Shown here one piece after another: positions 1-7,184 of a DNA stretch of 16,944 bases. Origin of the DNA: an uncultured Solobacterium sp. (GTDB lineage Bacteria > Bacillota_I > Bacilli_A > Erysipelotrichales > Erysipelotrichaceae). The number at the start of each line of letters is the position of its first letter. Position 1 is the first letter of the stretch. The translations under genes and the position numbers were made by a program. A model generated the notes under the pieces. The model worked only from the letters and a program-made list of their open reading frames with translations. It did no database searches and had not been told where the DNA came from. The stretch is from NCBI GenBank assembly GCA_900552125.1, contig URYK01000054.1, positions 1-16,944 on the forward strand. Reading direction: 5' to 3'.

Positions 1-596
1 GCAAAATTATATGTTGGATAACCATCACTCTTTAACAATACGCCTTCTGATAATCCAGCATTTTCAACTTCAATATGTCCATAGACTTCATCTTCAAAAG
101 AAGTAATTCCACTACTTGGAATTGTTTGTCTGACAACATATTTTTCACCATTAGCAATTCTTTGTTTTGCTTCTTCTAAAGATAATGATTTACATGGATC
201 AATATATCCTAATTCTTCATGATCAGCATTTTCTTTTTTTGCTGCTTCAATTGTTTCTTCATCACAGAAACAATAATGTGCGCCACCTAATTCTACTAAT
301 TTATCAGCATATTCTTTATAAATAGCTAATCTTTGTGATTGAATATATGGTCCATATCCGCCATCTTTATCAGGTCCTTCATCATATTCAAGTCCAGTAT
401 CTGATAATGTTTGATAAATTACATCTATTGCCCCAGCTACTTCCCGGGCTTGATCTGTATCTTCAATCCTCAAAATAAAATCACCATCGTCTTTTTTAGC
501 AATCAAATAACCATACAAAGCTGTTCGTAAGTTACCTATGTGCATATAACCAGTTGGACTAGGTGCAAATCTTGTTCTAATTTTCATAAATTTCAT
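1..596 (-). CDS. gltX: Glutamyl-tRNA synthetase, N-terminal 198 residues (cut by window edge)
   Basis: Class I aminoacyl-tRNA synthetase that charges tRNA-Glu; in bacteria without glutaminyl-tRNA synthetase it also mischarges tRNA-Gln with Glu for later amidation by GatCAB. The translation begins MKFMKIRTRFAPSPTGYMHIG, with the class I HIGH-type motif HIGN at residues 19-22. The ILRIEDTD motif follows at 41-48. A zinc-site pattern like that of E. coli GluRS is visible: Cys109-x-Cys111, then Tyr131-x3-Cys135. The KMSKS loop and anticodon-binding domain lie beyond base 1. The ATG at 596 was chosen because AAGGGG ends 5 nt before it; an in-frame ATG at 587 would be 14 nt away. The gene diverges from the tRNA-Gln gene across only 55 bp, an apt neighbour for a non-discriminating GluRS. 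Identification is secure; the non-discriminating role is inference. Confidence 0.96.
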   Translation of the reverse strand, partial: MKFMKIRTRFAPSPTGYMHIGNLRTALYGYLIAKKDDGDFILRIEDTDQAREVAGAIDVIYQTLSDTGLEYDEGPDKDGGYGPYIQSQRLAIYKEYADKLVELGGAHYCFCDEETIEAAKKENADHEELGYIDPCKSLSLEEAKQRIANGEKYVVRQTIPSSGITSFEDEVYGHIEVENAGLSEGVLLKSDGYPTYNF

Positions 597-651
597 TCCA
601 TCCCCTTGTATTTTTTCCAATAAAGTTTTAAAATTATAAATGTCCACTAAT

Positions 652-727
652 TAGGGTATAGCCAAGCGGTAAGGCACCAGACTCTGAATCTGGCATTTCC
701 TTGGTTCGAATCCAAGTACCCCAGCCA
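652..727 (+). tRNA. tRNA-Gln, anticodon CUG
   Basis: A full cloverleaf can be drawn. The D stem is GCC/GGC around AAGCGGTAA. The anticodon stem is CCAGA/TCTGG around the loop CTCTGAA, giving anticodon CTG. The T arm is CTTGG-TTCGAAT-CCAAG, the discriminator is G, and the CCA is encoded. The sequence resembles the E. coli CUG tRNA-Gln. The acceptor 5' strand is TAGGGTA against TACCCCA, so position 2 (A653) faces C722 and makes an A·C mismatch where tRNA-Gln normally has G2-C71. The U1-A72 pair is kept. The variable region is 6 nt rather than 5. A Rho-independent terminator follows at once, so it is a single-gene unit. Confidence 0.94.
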
Positions 728-737
728 TATAAAAATT

Positions 738-763
738 AAAGTTCGCATAAGCGAGCTTTTTTT
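738..763 (+). terminator. Rho-independent terminator of tRNA-Gln
   Basis: Stem GTTCGC/GCGAGC with one wobble pair and loop ATAA, preceded by AAA and followed by seven T (757-763). It starts 11 nt after the encoded CCA. Confidence 0.85.
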
Positions 764-885
764 GTGCTTAATGAGATTTTAAATTGAATCTTCAAGTAAA
801 TACAAGTATATAATCCCTAGCATAAATCCTGATAATATCTATATTTATTTTAAAGAATATAATCAATATATCTAAATACCTAACT

Positions 886-923
886 AAAAAAAGCGTATGA
901 TATGGAATAATCCAAACATACGC
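886..923 (-). terminator. Rho-independent terminator of the M18 aminopeptidase gene
   Basis: Read on the minus strand: GCGTATG (923-917), a 17-nt loop, CATACGC (899-893), then a run of seven T (892-886). It lies just past the aminopeptidase stop codon. The 120 bases between here and the tRNA terminator show no gene or clear signal. Confidence 0.85.
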
Positions 924-934
924 ATTTATTAATA

Positions 935-2314
935 TTATTTAGCGTGTTTTAAGAAAGCTTTATAACCGTTAGTTGCTTCCCAAATATCAATTTTGCTAGC
1001 AATTTCCCAAGGAGCATGCATATTGTGTAATGCAATTCCGCTATCAATTACATCCATATTATACTGAGCTAAGATATAAGCGATGGTTCCTCCACCACCC
1101 TGGTCTACTTTACCAAGCTCAGATGTCTGATAAGTAACATTTTCGCTATCCATAATATTTCTTAACTGTGCCATATATTCCGCATTAGCATCATTACATC
1201 CACTCTTTCCACGAGAACCAGTATATTTATTAAATACTAGTCCATGTCCCATAAATGCCGCATTTTTTTCTTCATTTACAGATGCATAGTTAGGGTCTAC
1301 AGCTGCAGATACATCACTACTTAACATTTTTGAGTTTTTCAATGCACGACGTACATTTAATTCACTATATTCATTAGCACGATCCATAACTTCCGCAACT
1401 GTGTTCTCAAAGAAACGTGAATGCTGTCCTGTAGCACCAATGCTTCCAACTTCTTCTTTATCTACCAATAATGTAATCGCAGTACGTTTTACGCTTTCTG
1501 TTTCCATTTGAGCCATTAAAGAAGTATAAGCACAGATACGATCATCATGACCATATCCCATGACCATACTACGATCTAGACCATAATCTCTTGCTTTTCC
1601 TGCTGGAACTACTTCAATTTCTGCAGATACAAAATCATCTTCTTCAATATCATATTTATCTTTTAATAATTTAACGATGTTTGCTTTAACTGCATCTTTT
1701 TCAGTATCTTTTAGAGGCATATTACCAACAGTAACATTTAAGTCTTCCCCTTCAATCACATTACTAGCTTTCTTACCCATCTGATCTGCTGATAAATGAA
1801 CCAATAAATCACTAATACCAACAACTGGATCATTTTCATCTTCTCCAATATTGATGTTAATAACTGTTCCATCTTTCTTTACCACAACACCATGTAAAGC
1901 TAAAGGAAGAGTTACCCACTGATATTTTTTAATACCACCATAATAATGAGTATCCAACATAGCAAATTCTTTATCTTCATATAAAGGATTCTGTTTCAAG
2001 TCTAATCTTGGTGAATCCACATGAGCACCTAGAATGTTAAATCCATTACTCATTGGTTCTTCACCAATTAAAAATAGTGCTAAACTTTTTCCCATATTAT
2101 TTGCATAAACTTTATCACCGCAAGATAATGTTTCATTATTTTTAATCACATCATCTAAATTACGATATCCATAACTTTCCGCAATGCGAATTGCTTCCGT
2201 TACGCATTCACGTTCTGTTTTACAATCAGATATATATTTCTTATATCCTTCACAATAATCAAAGACTTTCTTTAAGCCTTCTTCATCATATTTTTTCCAT
2301 GCATTTTCTCTCAT
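935..2314 (-). CDS. apeA: M18 family zinc aminopeptidase (aspartyl aminopeptidase-like)
   Basis: Cytosolic dinuclear-zinc exopeptidase that removes N-terminal residues, often acidic ones, from peptides. At 459 residues it has normal family length. Landmarks, matched to the family's known metal ligands, are GAHVDSPRLD with His98 and the conserved Asp100, GHDDR at 256-259 with the bridging Asp257, DKEEVG at 285-290 with catalytic Glu287 and metal-binding Glu288, SSDVSAAVDP with Asp334, and the terminal HNMHAP with His433. All key residues are present, so it should be active. The ATG is set by GGAGGT 7 nt upstream. The gene has its own strong promoter 26 nt upstream of the ATG, so it need not depend on the glutamate racemase gene 75 bp upstream. 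The symbol follows clostridial M18 aminopeptidase 1 naming; apeB is the alternative. Confidence 0.93.
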   Translation of the reverse strand: MRENAWKKYDEEGLKKVFDYCEGYKKYISDCKTERECVTEAIRIAESYGYRNLDDVIKNNETLSCGDKVYANNMGKSLALFLIGEEPMSNGFNILGAHVDSPRLDLKQNPLYEDKEFAMLDTHYYGGIKKYQWVTLPLALHGVVVKKDGTVININIGEDENDPVVGISDLLVHLSADQMGKKASNVIEGEDLNVTVGNMPLKDTEKDAVKANIVKLLKDKYDIEEDDFVSAEIEVVPAGKARDYGLDRSMVMGYGHDDRICAYTSLMAQMETESVKRTAITLLVDKEEVGSIGATGQHSRFFENTVAEVMDRANEYSELNVRRALKNSKMLSSDVSAAVDPNYASVNEEKNAAFMGHGLVFNKYTGSRGKSGCNDANAEYMAQLRNIMDSENVTYQTSELGKVDQGGGGTIAYILAQYNMDVIDSGIALHNMHAPWEIASKIDIWEATNGYKAFLKHAK

Positions 2315-2339
2315 AGTATTACCTCCATTACTGTTCTTA

Positions 2340-2368
2340 ATTATAATTCCTTTTCACATCAAACTCAA
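2340..2368 (-). promoter_or_regulatory. Sigma-A-type promoter of the M18 aminopeptidase gene
   Basis: Minus strand: -35 TTGAGT (2368-2363), exactly 17 bp, then a perfect -10 TATAAT (2345-2340). It sits between murI and the aminopeptidase gene. Confidence 0.75.
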
Positions 2369-2389
2369 CTATCCTGCAATATATTTTCT

Positions 2390-3160
2390 TTAAATTTCCA
2401 ATAATTTTTCAGAAAGTTGTAAAATTGTATCATCTTTCATTGAATTATAAATCCTAACTATTCCTTCCCCATCTATATTTAATTCATTTCTCTCTTTCAA
2501 TATTTCCATTACATGACGGGCTGTTCCTTCATTCCCATCTATGATTGCTATTTTATCTTCTATAAGTTTACGAATCTGATCTCGATAGAAAACAAAATGT
2601 GTACAACCTAGTACGATACTATCTAGTGTTTGCAGATCATAAGGAAATATGTATTCTTTTAATGTTTTTTCTACTATTTCATACTCATCTAATTGTCCAG
2701 CCTCTACCAATTCTACTAATTTAGGACATGGCTGTCGATAAATCGTATTGTCTTTTTCAAATTGAGCCATCAGCTGTTCAAACTTCTTTTCTTTCAATGT
2801 AAACTCAGTCGCCATGACCAACACTTTTTGATGATGTTTTCCATTTACTGCCGGTTTCAGAGCTGGTTCCATTCCAATAATGGGAAGATTAGGATATTCT
2901 GCTCTTAGCTCTTTAACACAGGCACTAGTCGCTGTATTACATGCGATTACAATAGCTTTCACACCACGACTTATAAAGAATTCACAAATCATATGACATC
3001 TTCTTGTTATTTCTTCTTTATTTTTTACTCCATAGGGAGCATAGCTGGAATCACCGAAATATATATAATTCTCATATGGCATCTGTTTTTTTAATTCCTT
3101 TAATACGCTAATACCACCTAAACCAGAATCAAAAACTCCAATCGCATCCTCCATAGACAT
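2390..3160 (-). CDS. murI: Glutamate racemase
   Basis: Interconverts L- and D-glutamate, supplying D-Glu for peptidoglycan; cofactor-independent, using two cysteines. The sequence shows GVFDSGLGG (the conserved Asp is residue 14 counted from the upstream GTG at 3169), FGDSSYAPYG, the first catalytic cysteine in ACNTATS (Cys77), and the second in GCTHFVF (Cys189) with His191 two residues on. The length is typical at 256-259 residues. Four start codons are in frame: GTG 3169, ATG 3166, ATG 3160 and ATG 3154. The only Shine-Dalgarno, GAAAGGG, ends 8 nt before 3160, so that ATG is preferred. The gene is divergent from the hydrogenase gene and lies upstream of the aminopeptidase on the same strand. 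Confidence 0.96.
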   Translation of the reverse strand: MSMEDAIGVFDSGLGGISVLKELKKQMPYENYIYFGDSSYAPYGVKNKEEITRRCHMICEFFISRGVKAIVIACNTATSACVKELRAEYPNLPIIGMEPALKPAVNGKHHQKVLVMATEFTLKEKKFEQLMAQFEKDNTIYRQPCPKLVELVEAGQLDEYEIVEKTLKEYIFPYDLQTLDSIVLGCTHFVFYRDQIRKLIEDKIAIIDGNEGTARHVMEILKERNELNIDGEGIVRIYNSMKDDTILQLSEKLLEI

Positions 3161-3193
3161 ATGCATCACCCTTTCAAATCTTCACACCCCTAC

Positions 3194-3236
3194 ATTATAC
3201 CCTTTTTTATATAGCCTTGCATTATTTTTTAAACAA
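3194..3236 (-). promoter_or_regulatory. Candidate murI promoter region
   Basis: Two overlapping possibilities on the minus strand. The first is TTGTTT (3236-3231), 17 bp, TATATA (3213-3208). The second is a consensus TATAAT (3199-3194) with a poor -35. I cannot choose between them by eye. Confidence 0.4.
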
Positions 3237-3379
3237 TTACATAAAATCTTTTACCTATCAAATAATGTATTTTATATCTATTCCTTCCTACATTTTTATT
3301 TCTTTAATTTTCATCTCAATGAACTATTTCAAAACGCTTATTATATATGACTAATATGTGATATTTTCCCTTAAAGTCG

Positions 3380-3408
3380 TTGACTTCACTAATTGTTAGG
3401 GGTACAAT
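3380..3408 (+). promoter_or_regulatory. Strong promoter of the [FeFe] hydrogenase gene
   Basis: TTGACT (3380-3385), 17 bp, TACAAT (3403-3408). The predicted transcription start is near 3415, about 30 nt before the ATG. Confidence 0.8.
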
Positions 3409-3412
3409 TGAA

Positions 3413-3429
3413 TTGTTAATTATTTACAA
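3413..3429 (+). promoter_or_regulatory. Candidate Rex (redox-sensing) operator over the hydrogenase start site
   Basis: TTGTTAATTATTTACAA is an inverted repeat, TTGTTAA-3 nt-TTTACAA, with one mismatch. It resembles the clostridial Rex consensus TTGTTAA-4 nt-TTAACAA, but its centre is one base shorter. It begins 4 nt after the -10 box, so a bound repressor would block initiation. Rex control of hydrogenase genes is known in clostridia; its use here is inference. A second dyad, ACAATT-G-AATTGT (3405-3417), overlaps it. Confidence 0.4.
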
Positions 3430-3446
3430 TTAGAAGGAGATTTTTT

Positions 3447-5153
3447 ATGAGTAAACATTTATCTGTAGACATTCGGGTTCCAATCGAGGAGGGTAACCCA
3501 GCTATCCGCAGAATAGAAAGTCTTTGTATTCGTTGCGGTCAATGTAAAGATGTCTGTAAGAAACAAATTTCAGTAGGACATCATTATGATTTATTAAAGA
3601 CAAATGATACTGCAATCTGTATTCACTGTGGGCAATGTGCTAATGTCTGCCCAACGAATGCTATCACTGAAATCCAGGATTGGATGAATGTAGAAGCTAT
3701 GATCCAAAACGGTAATAAAAAAGTTATTGCGATCACTTCACCAAGTGTTCGTGTATCTTTAGGTGAAGAATTTGGAATGAATGCTGGAAGCTACGTAGAA
3801 GAACAAATGGTTGGCAGCTTAAGAGCTTTAGGTTTTGATTATGTATTTGATACTACATTTGCAGCTGATTTAACCATCATGGAAGAAGCAAGTGAATTAA
3901 TTGATCGAATCCAAAATAATAAACCTCTGCCTCAATTTACTAGTTGCTGCCCTGCTTGGGTAAAATTCGCAGAAACATATTATCCTGAATTATTGCCTAA
4001 TATATCTACAAGTAAATCACCAATTTCAATGTTTGCGCCAACAATTCGTACTTGGTTTGCGAAAAAAGAAAATATTGATCCAGAAGATTTATATATTGTG
4101 GCAATTACTCCTTGTACTGCGAAAAAATTTGAAATTACAAGAAGTGAATTCAATGACGCTTCAAAGTATTATGAACGTGAGTCTTTCCAGGACTGTGATC
4201 GTGTAGTAACCACTAGAGAACTTGCGAATTGGCTACGTGCTAAAAACTATGATTTAGATAATGTTGAGAAAAGCAATTACGATTCATTAATGCCAAGAGG
4301 AAGCGGTGCTGGTATTATCTTTGGAAATACTGGAGGCGTTATGGAAGCCGCAATACGAAGTGCATATTATTTTCTAACAAATGAACAGCCTGGAGATAAT
4401 TTACTAAACTTTGAAGCTGTACGTGGTATGGAAGGTGTTCGTAAAGCCGAATTAACAATCAACGATTTGCCAATCAAAGTCGCTGTTGTACATGGTACAG
4501 ATAATGTTCGTAAATTCTTACACCATATTAAAGAAACAAATGAATATTTTGATTTTGTAGAAGTCATGACATGCCCAGGCGGCTGCATCGGAGGCGGCGG
4601 TCAAAGCAAGCATATCGGAGAAGACATGGATAAAGTTCGTAAAGAAAGAATTCAATCTCTATATGATAAAGACAGCTCTATATCACTTCGAAATTCTCAC
4701 GATAATCCAAATATTAAACAGGTATATGAAGAATTCTATGGAAAACCACTTAGTGAATTAGCTGAATCCTTACTACACACAAATTATCATGTAAGAGATG
4801 ATTTGAATGAAGACCCAGCAAAATATGAAACTATGTATCAAGAGGAGTCTTCTAAGAAACAAGAATCTTCTTCCGATGTTCGTTATCGCTGCACAATCTG
4901 TGGGTATATCTATGAAGGAGATATTACGAAAGAAAGTGACGATTATAAGTGTCCTATTTGTACCGTTCCTAAGGATATGTTTGAATTAGTTCAGGATTCC
5001 AAACCTGTTGAAGAGAAAGAAGAAACTTCTTCTGATATTCGTTATCGCTGCACGATCTGTGGGTATATCTATGAAGGAGATATCACGAAAGAAAGTGATG
5101 ATTATAAGTGTCCTATCTGTACTGTCCCTAAGGATATGTTTGAAAAAATATAA
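3447..5153 (+). CDS. [FeFe] hydrogenase with two C-terminal rubredoxin-like domains
   Basis: Cytosolic enzyme for reversible proton/H2 interconversion, probably disposing of fermentation electrons. It has 568 residues. The N-terminal ferredoxin-type part carries two 4Fe-4S motifs: Cys27/30/33/37 (followed by Lys, not Pro) and Cys58/61/64/68. The catalytic domain holds the H-cluster motifs TSCCPAW (165-171; proton-relay Cys167, ligand Cys168), TPCTAKK (221-227; ligand Cys223) and CPGGCIGGGGQ (376-386; ligands Cys376 and Cys380). The small-subunit-like region follows to about 450. A Ser/Lys/Glu-rich linker leads to two CxxC-16-CxxC domains, Cys482/485/502/505 and Cys535/538/555/558, closer to the short rubrerythrin type than to free rubredoxin. 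The L1 Ala, the L2 Thr in place of the usual Met, and the absence of Pro after GGGQ suggest a group B rather than classic group A enzyme. GAAGGAGA sits 7 nt before the ATG. Function is firm; electron partners are unknown. Confidence 0.95.
   Translation: MSKHLSVDIRVPIEEGNPAIRRIESLCIRCGQCKDVCKKQISVGHHYDLLKTNDTAICIHCGQCANVCPTNAITEIQDWMNVEAMIQNGNKKVIAITSPSVRVSLGEEFGMNAGSYVEEQMVGSLRALGFDYVFDTTFAADLTIMEEASELIDRIQNNKPLPQFTSCCPAWVKFAETYYPELLPNISTSKSPISMFAPTIRTWFAKKENIDPEDLYIVAITPCTAKKFEITRSEFNDASKYYERESFQDCDRVVTTRELANWLRAKNYDLDNVEKSNYDSLMPRGSGAGIIFGNTGGVMEAAIRSAYYFLTNEQPGDNLLNFEAVRGMEGVRKAELTINDLPIKVAVVHGTDNVRKFLHHIKETNEYFDFVEVMTCPGGCIGGGGQSKHIGEDMDKVRKERIQSLYDKDSSISLRNSHDNPNIKQVYEEFYGKPLSELAESLLHTNYHVRDDLNEDPAKYETMYQEESSKKQESSSDVRYRCTICGYIYEGDITKESDDYKCPICTVPKDMFELVQDSKPVEEKEETSSDIRYRCTICGYIYEGDITKESDDYKCPICTVPKDMFEKI
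4869..5144 (+). repeat. Tandem duplication encoding the two rubredoxin-like domains
   Basis: Two 117-bp units, 4869-4985 and 5028-5144, repeat with a 159-bp period inside the hydrogenase gene. Codon by codon I count 8 base differences. Seven are synonymous and one changes Val to Ile, so 38 of 39 residues match. The 42-bp linker between them is not part of the repeat. Confidence 0.92.
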
Positions 5154-5161
5154 TAAAAAAA

Positions 5162-5196
5162 GCTTGGTGGTTCATATAAGAATCATTAAGCTTTTT
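5162..5196 (+). terminator. Rho-independent terminator of the hydrogenase gene
   Basis: GCTTGGTGGTTC (5162-5173), loop ATATAA, GAATCATTAAGC (5180-5191): a 12-bp stem with four G·U pairs, then TTTTT. An A-run on the left could let it also serve the convergent MATE gene, though the four wobbles become A·C mismatches in that direction. Confidence 0.82.
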
Positions 5197-5216
5197 AGTG
5201 TTTATATTATCTTTAA

Positions 5217-6638
5217 TTATGTATTACTATAGATACCTAATTCTTCTTCCGTTTTTTCTGCTATTTGTTTATCTAGTTTCTTCATTTCATGATGAATAAA
5301 GAAGAATACTATAATAGCACTAGTGATATCCGCAATTGGACCTGCCATTAAAATTCCATCTAATCCAAACTGAGTTGGTAAAATAACGATTAGTGGTATT
5401 AAAAGGATCAACTGTCTTAAAGAAGATAAAATGCTAGCTTTCATAGGCTGACCAGTCGCCTGAAAATAAGAAGTAGAAGTTATCTGGAAACCAGCACAGA
5501 AAACACCTAAATCATAAATACGCATCGCTTTAATCGCAAAATCTGTAAAGTTTTCATCAGCAGTACCAAATAGCATCAATATGATATGTGGAATCAGCAT
5601 AAACATTGCCCAGCCTATTGTTGTGACAGATGTCGCAATCGTACTTGCAAGTTTATATGTTTTCTTTATTCGCTTAGGTTGATTAGCACCTTTATTAAAA
5701 CCTAAAATTGGCTGTGCTCCAATTCCTACACCGACACAGATAGATACAATAATCTGAGAAATTTTCATTACAATTCCCATAGCCGATAATGCTACATCTC
5801 CTGTAACACTTGTTAGATTTCCATAATAAACGAGTGAATTATTTAATACGATTTGTAAAACAGTAGAAGATAGCTGCGTAATACAACTGGAAATTCCTAA
5901 AGAAAACGCCATTTTACATATGCTAGGTTTTAATTTCATATTTACAAAACGCAAACGCATATTTCCTTTCTTAGTAAAATAATATACTAGAATTATTGTG
6001 GAAATAATTTGTGAAGTAATAGTCGCAATTGCAGCACCTTTTACTCCCCAACCAAATATAAATATATATGTAGGATCCAGTATACAGTTTAAAAGTGCTC
6101 CTGTAATCATACTGTACATCGCAACATTGGGACTTCCATCACAACGTGCCATATTGCTTAATCCAATTCCTAATAAATTAAATACTGTTCCTATCAAAAT
6201 AATACTCGCATAATCTCTTGCATACATCATATTATTAGGTGTAGCACCAAAAATTTTAAGAATTGTATCTAAGAAAACCAATCCCAGAATAGTTAAAGCT
6301 AAACCAATAATAGTTAGAAGTACAAATATATTTCCTAATGTTTTCTCTGCCTCTGCTTCATTCTTTTCCCCTAATTTAATTGCAGCATAAGCACTTCCCC
6401 CAGCACCCAGCATTGTTCCTACAGCTAATATGATTGTCACAATAGGAAATGAAACCGTAGTTGCTGCATTTCCTAAGTAACCAACTCCCTGCCCAATAAA
6501 TATCTGATCAACAATATTATAAACTGCGTTTACCAGCATAGATACAACAGAAGGAATCGCAAATTTCATCAACAATCTTCCTATAGGCTGATATCCTAAA
6601 GGATTTTTTGTTTTTGGCTTCTTCATTGTATTTTCCAT
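5217..6638 (-). CDS. MATE family multidrug/cation efflux transporter
   Basis: Integral membrane exporter of 473 residues, probably 12 helices, expected to expel cationic drugs or metabolites using a Na+ or H+ gradient. The opening pattern is typical of MepA-like MATE proteins: a short basic N-terminus, GRLLMKFAIPSVVSMLVN, NIVDQIFIGQGVG, then GAGGSAYAAIKLGE near residue 100. The second half repeats the fold and contains GIGAQPILGFNKGA, a common MATE element. The start is fixed by GGGAGGAG 8 nt before the ATG. The gene begins 16 nt after the MarR stop codon and shares its transcript, so MarR very likely controls it. The substrate cannot be read from the sequence. Confidence 0.93.
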   Translation of the reverse strand: MENTMKKPKTKNPLGYQPIGRLLMKFAIPSVVSMLVNAVYNIVDQIFIGQGVGYLGNAATTVSFPIVTIILAVGTMLGAGGSAYAAIKLGEKNEAEAEKTLGNIFVLLTIIGLALTILGLVFLDTILKIFGATPNNMMYARDYASIILIGTVFNLLGIGLSNMARCDGSPNVAMYSMITGALLNCILDPTYIFIFGWGVKGAAIATITSQIISTIILVYYFTKKGNMRLRFVNMKLKPSICKMAFSLGISSCITQLSSTVLQIVLNNSLVYYGNLTSVTGDVALSAMGIVMKISQIIVSICVGVGIGAQPILGFNKGANQPKRIKKTYKLASTIATSVTTIGWAMFMLIPHIILMLFGTADENFTDFAIKAMRIYDLGVFCAGFQITSTSYFQATGQPMKASILSSLRQLILLIPLIVILPTQFGLDGILMAGPIADITSAIIVFFFIHHEMKKLDKQIAEKTEEELGIYSNT

Positions 6639-6654
6639 TTATAAAACTCCTCCC

Positions 6655-7080
6655 TCATTCATTTACATATACTGTCGCATTCACTGCCATCTTACCAAGA
6701 ATATCGTTTACGAACTCCATTTCTTCATCCTGAATATTCTGCCCTAAGATATTAATCCAATCTTGTTGTACTTTTTTTATAAAAGGAATAATAGATTCTC
6801 CTAATGGAGTTAAGTAAAGTTTCACGCTTCTTCGATCATCAATACGCTGTATACGTTTTACATATCCCAAGTCCTCTAATTTTTTCACTGCTCTTGCACA
6901 TGTTCCTTTATCAAAATTGCCCTTCTCTGCTAATTCATTAGGACTGATACCTGGCCGTGCATCAATATGAGTCATAAAAAAATGCTGTCCGCTTCCTATT
7001 TGATAAGGGGCAAACATTTCATCAAAATATACTTGAGAACTTCGATATATCATAGATGCATATTTATTAATCTGTAGCAT
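6655..7080 (-). CDS. MarR family transcriptional regulator
   Basis: Dimeric winged-helix repressor of 141 residues. The region GISPNELAEKGNFDKGTCARAV is the recognition part (about 65-86), followed by LEDLGYVKRIQRIDDRRSVKLYLT, the wing with its conserved DDRR (near 100). The open frame extends upstream to 7164, but that stretch contains the promoter and operator. AGGAGA lies 7 nt before the ATG at 7080, which is therefore the true start. It is first in an operon with the MATE exporter, a standard repressor-pump pair. Autoregulation through the palindrome at 7123-7148 is inferred. The inducing ligand is unknown. Confidence 0.93.
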   Translation of the reverse strand: MLQINKYASMIYRSSQVYFDEMFAPYQIGSGQHFFMTHIDARPGISPNELAEKGNFDKGTCARAVKKLEDLGYVKRIQRIDDRRSVKLYLTPLGESIIPFIKKVQQDWINILGQNIQDEEMEFVNDILGKMAVNATVYVNE

Positions 7081-7112
7081 TACATCATCTCCTATTATAA
7101 AATAGCTTAATA

Positions 7113-7141
7113 AGTATAACAAAATATAGTTGCATATGCAA
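7113..7141 (-). promoter_or_regulatory. Promoter of the marR-MATE operon
   Basis: Minus strand: TTGCAT (7141-7136), 17 bp, TATACT (7118-7113). The -35 box lies inside the palindromic operator. Confidence 0.7.
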
Positions 7142-7148
7142 CTATATT
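7123..7148. promoter_or_regulatory. 26-bp perfect palindrome, probable MarR operator
   Basis: Every base pairs in a 13+13 palindrome centred between 7135 and 7136, with core TTGCATATGCAA flanked by ATAG/CTAT and A/T. The shape and size fit a MarR dimer site. It covers the -35 box of the operon promoter, so binding would block RNA polymerase. Confidence 0.8.
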
Positions 7149-7151
7149 CTT

Positions 7152-7184
7152 GAAAGAAAAGCAATTATCTCTAATGATAACTGC
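7152..7184 (-). terminator. Rho-independent terminator of the 78-residue gene
   Basis: Minus strand: GCAGTTATC (7184-7176), loop ATTAGA, GATAATTGC (7169-7161), then TTTTCTTTC. The 9-bp stem has one wobble. It starts right after the stop codon at 7185 and insulates this gene from the marR operon. Confidence 0.8.

Noticed and set aside
4807..5232. Two similar plus-strand reading frames (4807-4989 and 5008-5232) that resemble a duplicated small gene
   Set aside because: They are out-of-frame shadows of the duplicated rubredoxin coding DNA inside the hydrogenase gene.
7081..7164. N-terminal extension of the MarR frame starting MLFFQEYSC
   Set aside because: This stretch contains the promoter and the palindromic operator; the AGGAGA site points to ATG 7080.
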